This document shows positions 8,801 to 15,815 of a stretch of 17,248 nucleotides of DNA, in pieces. Each line of letters begins with the position of its first letter. Within the stretch, counting starts at the first letter, position 1. The notes under the pieces are model-generated. The model made no database searches. It saw nothing but the letters and a program-made list of their open reading frames with translations, and was not told the origin of the DNA. This DNA comes from Clostridia bacterium (GTDB lineage Bacteria; Bacillota; Clostridia; Christensenellales; UBA1242). Location of the stretch: the NCBI GenBank assembly GCA_017650795.1, contig JAGCEE010000032.1, forward strand, positions 1 through 17,248. The letters are read 5' to 3'. A program made the translations under genes and the position numbers.

Positions 8801-9116
8801 AGTTAAAAACATAAAGATAAAACTTACATGTAATGGTTCAGAGGTTAAGAATGACGAAACAGGAGCAGGTAAGTATAGCTTCAAATTAGAAACAGCAGGT
8901 TCATACGAATTAACATTCTATGTATCAGATGATGCAGAAAATAAATCAAACGAAGTTGTTAAAACTTTTGAAATTGCCGAAGAGGGCGAAGAAACAGTAG
9001 ATACAACAAAAGTTGTTGGAACAATTTTGATTGTTGTTTCTGTATTAGTCCTTGGCGGTGTTGTGGTTTACTTCATTGTTTCTAAGAAAAAGATGGATAA
9101 ATTATACAATTCATAA
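5829..9116 (+). CDS. Secreted Ig-like repeat surface protein with C-terminal membrane anchor
   Basis: The protein has 1095 residues. The N-terminus is a signal peptide: basic start KKSLKR, hydrophobic core at about 8-24, and a likely cleavage after AYA (44) or near A30. The C-terminus carries one membrane segment (about 1062-1084) followed by a short basic tail (SKKKMDK), placing the bulk outside the cell. Between them lie repeated bacterial Ig-like/HYR-like domains, seen as strand motifs of the form Y-x-V-x-D-x-x-GN near residues 334, 479, 707 and 930. Degenerate copies occur near 595 (NDSGR) and 1035 (SDDAENKS), so the spacing is about 100-145 residues. 'VEDT' linkers followed by P (DTLDPTP, DTTAPEI) mark domain borders. 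No LPXTG motif is present. I infer a structural or adhesive surface protein; no ligand or enzyme domain is visible. It is a single-gene unit with its own promoter and terminator. Start is fixed by AGGAG at 5816-5820. Confidence 0.87.
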   Translation: MKKSLKRTCAVVMAVAATAGLTGVQKLESANVQNNKLASFSAYADPAPTGVMTISSYKKSVVYGDTVTLPTAKFDGADIGVDGIKVTSPTGANVTITDGKFKVEAVGTYRIRYTSGNYVGEITIVSTIPNYSLSYEKNSSRILPTKVSVDYTGDIYVPNYVITDKNGDKVDSSKFNVDISVTKGSNVFTVGADGKINFGTTGLEVGTYYVTYTVTTAQDDENNIEAGSYITSDTVTFKCVDADNAFKADSKLKLSYSKEKISSVNLGKMVELPEISATLEGESVDVYYTVEVYKNGLTKIEDASIISKNADTGIWEFTAKEIADYYTVKYAVNDAIGNTEEIEFAITTVEDTLDPTPWVVDPYDKTDAEAIKALKNVDYKLASYFQSGDNSHIRILPIYAEDLGTFGFGEYKLLQRQVKSYSSGEVLYTDTEDPNKTLVFNCTDEENTLAATEKLAKDKDGNAIKLKKGKYVVSYTVKDAAGNENTSTFDFEVRTDYTDGKFDGEYVDPTVKFNDEWYETVDKGEVIEFSEPTFSDEYDQRLLKSVSYQYFTNADVAIGEKEELELGSNKKYSIDTAKAPVNAYKVKIFASATNDSGRTTTETNEIIVKSETTGTVAPEVVEVEADTNPAILTQGVEILVPTIKFSDDLIDTLDVDITITCTDGEDVTDYEANNLVVTRAGGYLFCGGAKFVAATKGNYVVAVKATDAAGNMAIKFIEYDVVANDYAGELRFANVGITDKTIELGESYKLPTAKIVGDNAADYSYEVQLVSGPTGYKLNNDKFTPSKVGEYKLRYVMYLTANAKGALDGIVEDEVVEFTITVEDTTAPEIHVDWKSNNILKTGETTPTSGLISAVYENYTKILLPMFSATDLSKLDENQSMITITCSKTSSTRTIKFADMAKEFAEGTDGTMYYNFNRDAEYTITYTAVDVQGNSAKKVFTIKVGDLEPPVLVVDDSILESEYKIGNTIDIDLNSDSGEIFKIYDGDESAIVKNIKIKLTCNGSEVKNDETGAGKYSFKLETAGSYELTFYVSDDAENKSNEVVKTFEIAEEGEETVDTTKVVGTILIVVSVLVLGGVVVYFIVSKKKMDKLYNS

Positions 9117-9123
9117 TAAAATA

Positions 9124-9160
9124 AAAAAACACATTTGAAAAACACAAATGTGTTTTTTTT
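9124..9160 (+). terminator. Rho-independent terminator after the Ig-like protein
   Basis: The 14-bp arms 9124-9137 and 9145-9158 (AAAAAACACATTTG and its complement) enclose a 7-base loop and run into eight T (9153-9160). It begins 8 bases after the stop codon. Confidence 0.92.
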
Positions 9161-9348
9161 TGTTATTTTATATTTAAAAACTAACAAAAAAATGATAATT
9201 ATTAAAAACGGCTTATATAATATTTATATGGCAATAGTTTACTAATTTATATTAAATCATATAGTAATGTGTGTTTAAGTGGCTTTAAATGACAAAAAAC
9301 ATTTATATTTGCTTTGATATTTGTTGAGTTTTTTGTTATTATATAATT

Positions 9349-9852
9349 ATGAAGAGCAATATTCTGTTAGTTGGACTAGATTATGATTTTGTCAAAAGCG
9401 TAGCAAATGAGTTGGCAAATAAATTTGATATGTTTTTTTTAGATGTAAATGATTTGATTGAGTACAACTTAATGGATACAGAAAATGTTAAGGTCACTTG
9501 TGGAATAGAGTATTTCGAAAAGGTAGAAAAAAAAATTGCACTAAGCGTTGCCGAGTACGAAAATACAGTAATAAACTTTCCTTATTCATTATTTTTAAAT
9601 GCCAACTTTTCTAATATACTCTCAAAACGAGCAATTACAATATTCATTAAAATGGATAAAGAAACATTAGTAAAAGAAAATTTTAGGCGAAAAGAAAACA
9701 AACTAAGCATAGAGATTTTAACATGCGAAGAACTTAACAAACTATTAACCGAAAAAGCCGAAATGGTGGTAGAAAACTCAACACTAAACACCAAAATATG
9801 TATTGACGATATTATAAATGAATTAAAAAAAATAAAAATAGACAAAAAGTAA
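9349..9852 (+). CDS. Degenerate shikimate-kinase-like protein lacking the P-loop
   Basis: The 167-residue protein has the length and layout of shikimate kinase. It begins with strand 1 (NILLVGL, residues 4-10), followed by a helix and FFLDVNDLIE, equivalent to the family's F-x-D-x-D-x-x-IE. Then come G-I-E-Y-F-E-K-V-E, matching the GE-x-x-FR-x-x-E segment, and a lid/C-terminal part ending in helix IDDIINELKK. The catalytic features are gone. The Walker A GxxGxGK[ST] is replaced by GLDYDFVKS, and the GGG shikimate-binding loop is replaced by NFPYSLF. It therefore should not phosphorylate shikimate in the usual way. The assignment rests on pattern, not a search. It lies 28 bases before transketolase on the same strand, suggesting cotranscription; transketolase makes erythrose 4-phosphate, a shikimate-pathway precursor. 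No Shine-Dalgarno precedes the ATG, and TATAAT (9342-9347) ends one base before it. It could be a pseudoenzyme or a regulatory subunit. Confidence 0.6.
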   Translation: MKSNILLVGLDYDFVKSVANELANKFDMFFLDVNDLIEYNLMDTENVKVTCGIEYFEKVEKKIALSVAEYENTVINFPYSLFLNANFSNILSKRAITIFIKMDKETLVKENFRRKENKLSIEILTCEELNKLLTEKAEMVVENSTLNTKICIDDIINELKKIKIDKK

Positions 9853-9869
9853 ATCATTGTTAGATTTTT

Positions 9870-9873
9870 GGAG
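9870..9873 (+). promoter_or_regulatory. Ribosome binding site of transketolase
   Basis: GGAG, 7 bases before the ATG at 9881, within the 28-base gap after the kinase-like gene. It fixes the transketolase start and supports coupled expression. Confidence 0.6.
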
Positions 9874-9880
9874 CAATTAA

Positions 9881-11842
9881 ATGAATATAAATCAAAAATG
9901 TATAAACGAACTTAGACTTATGAGTGCAAGTGTCATTTCTAATGCAAACTCTGGTCACACCGGAAGCTCAGTTGGTGCTGTACCTATTTTATATGCCTTA
10001 TTTAAAGACCATTACTTTTTTAGCCCCAACGATAGCGAGTTTTTTGCAAGAGATAGATTGGTTTTATCTGCCGGTCATATTTCTGCACTTTATTATAGCC
10101 TATTAAACTTGTTTGATATGGGTGTATCGGACGAGGACTTGTTAAAATTTAGAAAACTTGGCTCAAAAACGCCAGGCCATCCAGAGTATCAAAAAACCAA
10201 ATTTGTAGAAACATCAACCGGCCCACTTGGTCAAGGAATAGCAAATGCAGTGGGCATGGCGATAGGGCAAACTATTGTTGGTAGCAGATTTAATGCCCAA
10301 AAGGCAAATATTATAGACAACTATACTTATTGCTATTGTGGTGATGGCTGTTTGCAAGAGGGTGTTGGCATGGAGGCTTGTAGCCTTGCAGGAACTTTAA
10401 AACTTAAAAATCTTATTTTACTATACGATTCAAACAACATAACAATAGATGGAAAAGTTGATATATCAAACACCGAAAATGTTGCCAAAAAGTTTAAAGC
10501 AATGGGTTGGAGAGTTATTAAAGTTTCAAATGGTAATAGTTATTTTTGGAATACTTGGGCAATTTCTAGGGCAAAACGTTCTAACAGACCAACAATAATA
10601 ATATTTAAAACAACCATAGGATATGGTACTGCATATGCAGGAACAAATAAAATACATGGCATTGCACTTAGCGAAAAAGAGTTAATAGAATATAAAAGTG
10701 ATTTGTTAATGCCAAACTTTACAAAATTCTCTAAGGAAGTAAAGGATTATTGTTTTAGAACAATACGAAATAACAAAATACAACTAGAACGTTGGAAAAG
10801 AATGTATTGTCTTTATGCTCAAACACATCCAGAGCTTTGTAGACAGTTTGAGGCATTTATAGAAGATAAAGAGTTTGATGCACTTAGTTTGTTAAAAAAT
10901 GAGGCTTTAAAAGAAGATATGAGTACTCGTGACGCAAACGCAATGATACTAAAAGAAATCATGAACAAACTGCCAAGATTAGTTGGTGGAACTGCCGACC
11001 TTGCAAGTTCTTGTAAAGCATATGTGAAAGACCTTGGCGATTATTCTGCCGAAAACTATAAAGGTAGAAACATACATTTTGGAGTGCGTGAACATGCCAT
11101 GGGGGCAATTTGTAATGGAATAAGCCTATATTTAGAATCTCCTGTATTTTGCTCAACATTTATGTCGTTTAGCAATTACATGATGCCTGCAATCCGTATG
11201 AGTGCCATGATGAGTTTGCCGGTTATGTACGAGTTTACTCACGATAGTTATAGAGTAGGTGAAGACGGACCAACTCATCAGCCAGTAGAACAACTTGGAC
11301 AATTAAGACTTATTCCAAACTTAAATGTGTTTAGGCCTGCCGATGCTAATGAACTTATTTATTGCTATAAAATGGCATTATCAGAAAACAAACCAAGCGC
11401 ATTTGCATTATCAAGACAAATACTAAAAAGTGTCACCGTTGGGGCTAAAAATATCTCTCGCGGTGGATATGTACTTTCTGGCGCTGGTAGTAGTGATGTC
11501 ACGATATATGCAACCGGAAGCGAAGTAGCACTTGCATTGGAAGTTAAAGATATGTTAAAAGCAGACAACATAAAAGTAAGGGTTTGTTCGTTCCCTTGTT
11601 TAGAAGTTTTTGAACAACAAACCGAAAATTATAAACAATCAGTTTTAGAGGGTTCAAAACTAAAAGTAATATTAGAAGCATCAAATGATAATATTTGGTA
11701 CAAATATATTTCTAACAAGGATTTACTAATAAATATTAACAAATTTGGACAAAGTGGTGGAATGGAAGACTTAGATAAATACTTTGGCTTTACAGCACAA
11801 AACATATCAAAACAAATAAAAAATGCATTAAAAAGCATTTAA
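9881..11842 (+). CDS. tkt: Transketolase
   Basis: Thiamine-diphosphate enzyme of the non-oxidative pentose phosphate pathway; it moves two-carbon units between ketose and aldose phosphates in the cytosol. The 653 residues compare with the usual 660-670. Conserved features are in order: H26 in NSGHTG (usually GHPG), H66 in SAGH, GPLGQG in the first third, and D155 in GDG with the NN partner of the ThDP motif. Next come H259 in KIHG, E404 in GVREHAMG (the cofactor-activating glutamate), H454 in FTHDS and H466 in GEDGPTHQP. The C-terminal domain runs through residues such as ATGSEVALA. All catalytic residues appear intact, so this should be active. The first Gly-His motif (GHTGSSVG) and SAGHISAL differ from the Escherichia coli forms but fall within family variation as I know it. 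It is the second gene of a pair with the shikimate-kinase-like protein. Confidence 0.95.
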   Translation: MNINQKCINELRLMSASVISNANSGHTGSSVGAVPILYALFKDHYFFSPNDSEFFARDRLVLSAGHISALYYSLLNLFDMGVSDEDLLKFRKLGSKTPGHPEYQKTKFVETSTGPLGQGIANAVGMAIGQTIVGSRFNAQKANIIDNYTYCYCGDGCLQEGVGMEACSLAGTLKLKNLILLYDSNNITIDGKVDISNTENVAKKFKAMGWRVIKVSNGNSYFWNTWAISRAKRSNRPTIIIFKTTIGYGTAYAGTNKIHGIALSEKELIEYKSDLLMPNFTKFSKEVKDYCFRTIRNNKIQLERWKRMYCLYAQTHPELCRQFEAFIEDKEFDALSLLKNEALKEDMSTRDANAMILKEIMNKLPRLVGGTADLASSCKAYVKDLGDYSAENYKGRNIHFGVREHAMGAICNGISLYLESPVFCSTFMSFSNYMMPAIRMSAMMSLPVMYEFTHDSYRVGEDGPTHQPVEQLGQLRLIPNLNVFRPADANELIYCYKMALSENKPSAFALSRQILKSVTVGAKNISRGGYVLSGAGSSDVTIYATGSEVALALEVKDMLKADNIKVRVCSFPCLEVFEQQTENYKQSVLEGSKLKVILEASNDNIWYKYISNKDLLININKFGQSGGMEDLDKYFGFTAQNISKQIKNALKSI

Positions 11843-11901
11843 AAATCAAAATTTTTTATAATTTTTTGCATATTTTTTAAAATATCACATAAAATAATAA
11901 T

Positions 11902-11935
11902 ACAAAAGATAAAAGCGGAAGCAAAAATCTTTTGT
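11902..11935 (+). terminator. First of two tandem hairpins after transketolase
   Basis: Arms ACAAAAGAT (11902-11910) and ATCTTTTGT (11927-11935) form a perfect 9-bp stem with a 16-base loop. No T-run follows directly, so alone it is a weak terminator. It may protect the mRNA 3' end or work with the hairpin just downstream. Confidence 0.4.
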
Positions 11936-11939
11936 GTCA

Positions 11940-11983
11940 GCAAAAAGGCGGGAAAGCAATCGGCACTCGCCTTTTTTGCTTTT
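11940..11983 (+). terminator. Rho-independent terminator after transketolase
   Basis: The left arm GCAAAAAGGCG (11940-11950) pairs with CGCCTTTTTTGC (11968-11979) with one bulge, around a 17-base loop. T-rich sequence follows. This is the only GC-rich stem in the gap between tkt and uvrA. Confidence 0.75.
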
Positions 11984-12114
11984 AATTTTTTAATTATTTT
12001 GTTTATTAACATATTTTTTTTATTTTTTTTTGTATTTTGGTTTGGCATAAAACATACATATTATTTTTAAATAAAACCTTTTAATTTTGTTGCTTTTGTG
12101 TTAAAATATAATTT

Positions 12115-14934
12115 ATGGAAGAATGTATTGTAGTTAAGGGTGCCAGAGAGAATAATCTAAAAAATATAAATGTCACCTTTCCAAGAAACAAATTAGTTGT
12201 TTTTACTGGTGTTAGTGGAAGTGGTAAAAGCACACTAGCTTTTAAAACTATATTTGCCGAGGGGCAAAGGCGATATATTGAATCGCTATCCTCATATGCT
12301 CGTATGTTTTTAGGGCAATCGGCAAAGCCAGATATAGATGGTATAGATGGTCTTAGCCCAGCAATTTCTATAGACCAAAAAACAACAAATCATAATCCTC
12401 GTTCCACGGTTGGAACTGTGACCGAAATATATGATTATGTTAGATTGCTATATGCAAGGGTTGGAAAGCCAATTTGCCCAAATGGTCATGGAGAAATAAC
12501 AAAGCAAAATATAGACCAAATGATAGACCAAATTCTTTTAATGGGAGATGGAACTAAAATTTTGGTTGAAGCACCTGTAGTAAGAGGCAAAAAAGGAACA
12601 TACGAAAAGTTAATAGAGGGATTTAGAAAGTCCGGCTATGCAAGAATAAACATAGATGGAATTGTTTACTCGCTAGACGAAAATTTCGATTTGGATAAAA
12701 ATAAAAAGCATACAATTTCGGTTGTGGTAGATAGATTGTTAATAAAACAAGATATAAGATCAAGATTAACCGAAAGTGTTGAAACGGCGTTAAAACTTGC
12801 AGATGGAATAATGGTTATTTCTAATGCAGATACAAAAGAAGAAAAACTTTATAGCACAAACTATTCCTGTCCATTTTGTGGTTGGACAATCGGCGAAATA
12901 ACACCAAGACTATTTTCTTTTAATAGTCCATTTGGTGCTTGTCCAGAGTGTACCGGACTTGGCTATACCGAGGATATTGATGAAGATTTAGTATTAAAAA
13001 ATAGTGATTTAAGCATAAAAGAAGGCGCATTTAATGTCACGGGTTGGAGTGGTTCTTCTGGCACAATGGCAAGTATGTACTTTAATATGCTATCAAAAAA
13101 CTATGGAATAGATTTAAACAAACCAGTAAAAGATTTGCCACGAGAGCAAATAGATATTTTGCTTTACGGAAATGGTGGCAAAAAGGTTGAAATGGAGATG
13201 CAATCGGCTCGTTTTACCGGTCAGGTAAGTTCTAGCTTTGAAGGCATAATAAACAACTTGTCTAGGCGCTATAAAGAAAGCACAAGCGATTTTATAAGAT
13301 TTGAAATATCAAAATTTATAAAAGAACAAACTTGCAGACTTTGCAAAGGAAAAAGGCTTTCTAATGAGGCATTGTCCATAAAAATAAATGGCAAAGATAT
13401 AACTCAATTTTGCGATATGTCAATAGAAGATTTAAAGCGTTATGTTGACGAGTTGAAGTTTGATGAAACTGACACAAAAATATGTGAAAGTATAATAAAA
13501 GAGATTAAGGCAAGATTACAATTTTTGATTGATGTTGGGCTTAGCTATTTAACGCTTAACAGAAGCGCGCAAAGTTTAAGTGGTGGAGAAAGCCAACGAA
13601 TAAGGCTTGCAACACAAATAGGCAGTGGTCTTATGGGTGTTGTTTACATCTTAGATGAGCCAAGCATAGGCTTGCATCAAAGAGATAACAACAAACTATT
13701 ATCTACACTTTTTAAATTAAGAGATTTGGGCAATTCGCTTATTGTTGTTGAACATGACGAGGATACAATTAGGTCGGCAGATTTTATAGTGGATATTGGG
13801 CCAATGGCTGGTGTTCATGGTGGCGAAATTGTCGCGACCGGAACGGTTGATGATATAATAAAATGTAAACAATCAATAACCGGAAAATTTTTGTCTGGCG
13901 AGGAAAAAATAGAAGTACCAAAAACAAGAAGACAGCCAAAATCATGGTTTAAGGTTGTGGGTGCAAAAGAACATAACCTTAAAAACATGACGGTAGAAAT
14001 TCCAACATCTGTTTTTGTTGCCATAACAGGTGTTTCTGGTAGTGGAAAAAGTAGTTTGGTTAATGGTGTAATATATCCATATCTTGCAAATAATTTAAAC
14101 CGTGCAAAACTAAATGTCGGAAAGTTTGATAGGCTTGAGGGCATAGAGAATTTTGATAAGGTGATATGTATAGACCAAGATCCAATAGGAAAAACTCCAA
14201 GAAGCAACCCTGCAACATATACAGGTGTTTGGACACCAATAAGAGAATTATTTGCATCAACCCAAGATGCAAAAATACGAGGTTATGGTGCTGGTAGGTT
14301 TAGTTTTAATGTTGCGGGTGGTAGATGTGATGCTTGTGATGGCGCTGGTTCAAAAGAAATTGAAATGTACTTCTTGCCAGATATAACAATTCCTTGTGAA
14401 GTCTGCAAGGGTAAAAGATATAATCGAGAAACTTTGGAGGTAAAATACAAAGGCAAAAATGTTGCCGATGTACTAGATATGACAATAGAGGAAGCAATGT
14501 CATTCTTTGAAAACATTCCAACCATATATCCAAAAATTAAAGCACTTTTTGATGTTGGGCTTGGATACATGAAGCTTGGACAATCTGCCACCGAACTTAG
14601 TGGTGGTGAGGCTCAAAGAGTAAAACTTGCAACCGAACTTGCAAAAAAATCAACAGGCAAAACAATGTACATTTTAGATGAACCAACAACAGGCTTGCAC
14701 TCGTATGATGTAAAAAAACTAATAGCAATACTTCAAAGGCTTGTAGAAAGTGGCAACACTGTACTTGTAATTGAACATAATTTAGATGTTATAAAATCTG
14801 TAGACTATGTAATAGACCTTGGCCCTGAAGGTGGCGACAAGGGTGGAAAAGTAATTGCAAGTGGAACCCCAGAACAAGTAGCAAAAATAAAGGGCAGTTA
14901 TACGGGACAATACTTAAAAGATTATTTGTCTTAA
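12115..14934 (+). CDS. uvrA: UvrA, excinuclease ABC subunit A
   Basis: DNA damage sensor of nucleotide excision repair; a dimeric ABC ATPase that loads UvrB at lesions. It has 939 residues, normal for the family. The first Walker A is G32-T40 with K38, and the first zinc module is C252/C255 with C276/C279. A further Cys pair occurs in TCRLCKG, and the first signature LSGGE is at 488-492 with Walker B ILDEPSIGLH. The second Walker A has K645. The C-terminal zinc finger is C738/C741 with C761/C764. The second signature LSGGE is at 828-832, with ILDEPTTGLH. Nothing is missing. The start matches the family N-terminus (VKGARENNLKNI) but has no Shine-Dalgarno; TATAAT at 12107-12112 lies only two bases before the ATG. 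uvrB and uvrC are not in the window, and I see no SOS-box palindrome upstream. It is a monocistronic unit. Confidence 0.97.
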   Translation: MEECIVVKGARENNLKNINVTFPRNKLVVFTGVSGSGKSTLAFKTIFAEGQRRYIESLSSYARMFLGQSAKPDIDGIDGLSPAISIDQKTTNHNPRSTVGTVTEIYDYVRLLYARVGKPICPNGHGEITKQNIDQMIDQILLMGDGTKILVEAPVVRGKKGTYEKLIEGFRKSGYARINIDGIVYSLDENFDLDKNKKHTISVVVDRLLIKQDIRSRLTESVETALKLADGIMVISNADTKEEKLYSTNYSCPFCGWTIGEITPRLFSFNSPFGACPECTGLGYTEDIDEDLVLKNSDLSIKEGAFNVTGWSGSSGTMASMYFNMLSKNYGIDLNKPVKDLPREQIDILLYGNGGKKVEMEMQSARFTGQVSSSFEGIINNLSRRYKESTSDFIRFEISKFIKEQTCRLCKGKRLSNEALSIKINGKDITQFCDMSIEDLKRYVDELKFDETDTKICESIIKEIKARLQFLIDVGLSYLTLNRSAQSLSGGESQRIRLATQIGSGLMGVVYILDEPSIGLHQRDNNKLLSTLFKLRDLGNSLIVVEHDEDTIRSADFIVDIGPMAGVHGGEIVATGTVDDIIKCKQSITGKFLSGEEKIEVPKTRRQPKSWFKVVGAKEHNLKNMTVEIPTSVFVAITGVSGSGKSSLVNGVIYPYLANNLNRAKLNVGKFDRLEGIENFDKVICIDQDPIGKTPRSNPATYTGVWTPIRELFASTQDAKIRGYGAGRFSFNVAGGRCDACDGAGSKEIEMYFLPDITIPCEVCKGKRYNRETLEVKYKGKNVADVLDMTIEEAMSFFENIPTIYPKIKALFDVGLGYMKLGQSATELSGGEAQRVKLATELAKKSTGKTMYILDEPTTGLHSYDVKKLIAILQRLVESGNTVLVIEHNLDVIKSVDYVIDLGPEGGDKGGKVIASGTPEQVAKIKGSYTGQYLKDYLS

Positions 14935-15031
14935 ATTATTAAGTATTTATTAAGGAATTAAAAAAAATAAAATGTAAACATATTTAATATAAAATTATTA
15001 AACATTTTGTCTAAACAATAACCAAATAGTC

Positions 15032-15066
15032 AATACTCTTTTCTATAATGAAGAGAGTATTTTTTT
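15032..15066 (+). terminator. Rho-independent terminator after uvrA
   Basis: A 12-bp stem (15032-15043 with 15050-15061, one G-U wobble) has a 6-base loop TATAAT and ends in seven T (15060-15066). It lies about 100 bases past the uvrA stop, so the transcript would have a long AT-rich 3' leader. Confidence 0.85.
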
Positions 15067-15180
15067 ATGTGCGCAAGAAAAATAGGGATAGATGCGAGTG
15101 CTTTCTTATTTACCTATATGGCAGGCGTATTTAAAAAAATATACAAAATGAACCATTTTTTAATAAAAAATATGTGTTTT

Positions 15181-15186
15181 GGAGGT
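15181..15186 (+). promoter_or_regulatory. Ribosome binding site that sets the lipoprotein start
   Basis: GGAGGT lies 4 bases before the ATG at 15191. It rules out the in-frame TTG at 15179, which lies upstream of the site itself. Confidence 0.8.
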
Positions 15187-15190
15187 AAAA

Positions 15191-15736
15191 ATGCGTTATT
15201 TTTATAAAAATATTAAAAAAACAATCAAATTATTAGCAATAAATCTTTTTGGTATTTTCATGTGTTTAATGATTAGTGGATGTCAAGTTTCAAGTCGTCA
15301 GCCACTAACCGTGACATTTATTGATGTGTCGGGAGCAATGAGCACAGACCATACAATAAGTATAAAATTTTCCGAAGAAAAGGACTACCAAAATTATTAT
15401 GTTGATATATTAGTAAAGAGTGATACGGATGATGTTGAACTGACAATATTTCAAGAATTTGCCAAAGATGATGAAAAAGTAAAACTAAATTTAAACAAAC
15501 AAATCGGATATATAAGCTTAGATGAATATAAATTGTTTAATTTAGAAAATGAACAAACCGACAGTATGGTTGGCTATGCTGATGTACTTTCAACAACATT
15601 GGTTATAAATTCAAATAAAGATGCAACACTAACTTTTTTGGCAATAATTGGAGAAAAGAAAGACGGCGAGTTTAATAAAATAGGTGAGGTAAGCAAAGAA
15701 TATACCTTAAAAGTAAGGACGAATGAAAAATCTTAA
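15191..15736 (+). CDS. Lipoprotein of unknown function
   Basis: The start is ATG at 15191, set by GGAGGT, giving 181 residues. The N-terminus is a lipoprotein signal: basic region (KNIKKTIK), hydrophobic core at about 14-29, then the lipobox I28-S29-G30-C31. C31 should be lipidated, tethering the mature 151-residue domain to the outer face of the membrane. The mature part is rich in alternating polar and hydrophobic residues with Asp and Lys, consistent with one beta-sandwich-type domain. It contains no Cys beyond the lipobox and no motif I recognise. The gene lies alone between the uvrA terminator and the clpB promoter; no convincing promoter of its own is visible. The position beside clpB might suggest an envelope stress role, but that is speculation. 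Confidence 0.8.
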   Translation: MRYFYKNIKKTIKLLAINLFGIFMCLMISGCQVSSRQPLTVTFIDVSGAMSTDHTISIKFSEEKDYQNYYVDILVKSDTDDVELTIFQEFAKDDEKVKLNLNKQIGYISLDEYKLFNLENEQTDSMVGYADVLSTTLVINSNKDATLTFLAIIGEKKDGEFNKIGEVSKEYTLKVRTNEKS

Positions 15737-15742
15737 AAAAAA

Positions 15743-15769
15743 TTAGCACTCAATACTTGACATTGCTAG
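15743..15769 (+). promoter_or_regulatory. CIRCE-like HrcA operator upstream of clpB
   Basis: The left half TTAGCACTC (15743-15751) is a perfect CIRCE half-site. After exactly nine bases comes CATTGCTAG (15761-15769), matching GAGTGCTAA at 6 of 9 positions. The operator overlaps the -35 box of the clpB promoter, the right position for repression by HrcA. No CtsR-type heptamer repeat is seen. Confidence 0.7.
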
Positions 15770-15785
15770 CAAACAATATTACAAT
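15757..15785 (+). promoter_or_regulatory. SigmaA promoter of clpB
   Basis: TTGACA (15757-15762), 17 bases, then TACAAT (15780-15785): a near-consensus housekeeping promoter. Transcription should begin near 15792, giving a short leader that includes AAGGAGG at 15804-15810, five bases before the ATG. Confidence 0.8.
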
Positions 15786-15815
15786 ATAGCAAAATGTGAT
15801 AAAAAGGAGGGTAAT

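Noticed and set aside
11839..12048. Minus-strand open frame over the tkt-uvrA gap
   Set aside because: It runs through the terminator hairpins and T-runs, is low-complexity Lys/Phe/Ile-rich and has no ribosome binding site.
13815..14207. 130-codon minus-strand open frame inside uvrA
   Set aside because: It is antisense to the conserved second ATPase domain of UvrA and has no gene-like features.
15096..15104. GAGTGCTTT, similar to a CIRCE half-site, upstream of the lipoprotein
   Set aside because: No left half-site occurs nine bases upstream, so it is probably chance.
15067..15207. 46-codon open frame starting just after the uvrA terminator
   Set aside because: It begins at the terminator's T-run with no ribosome binding site, overlaps the lipoprotein start and has no recognisable pattern.
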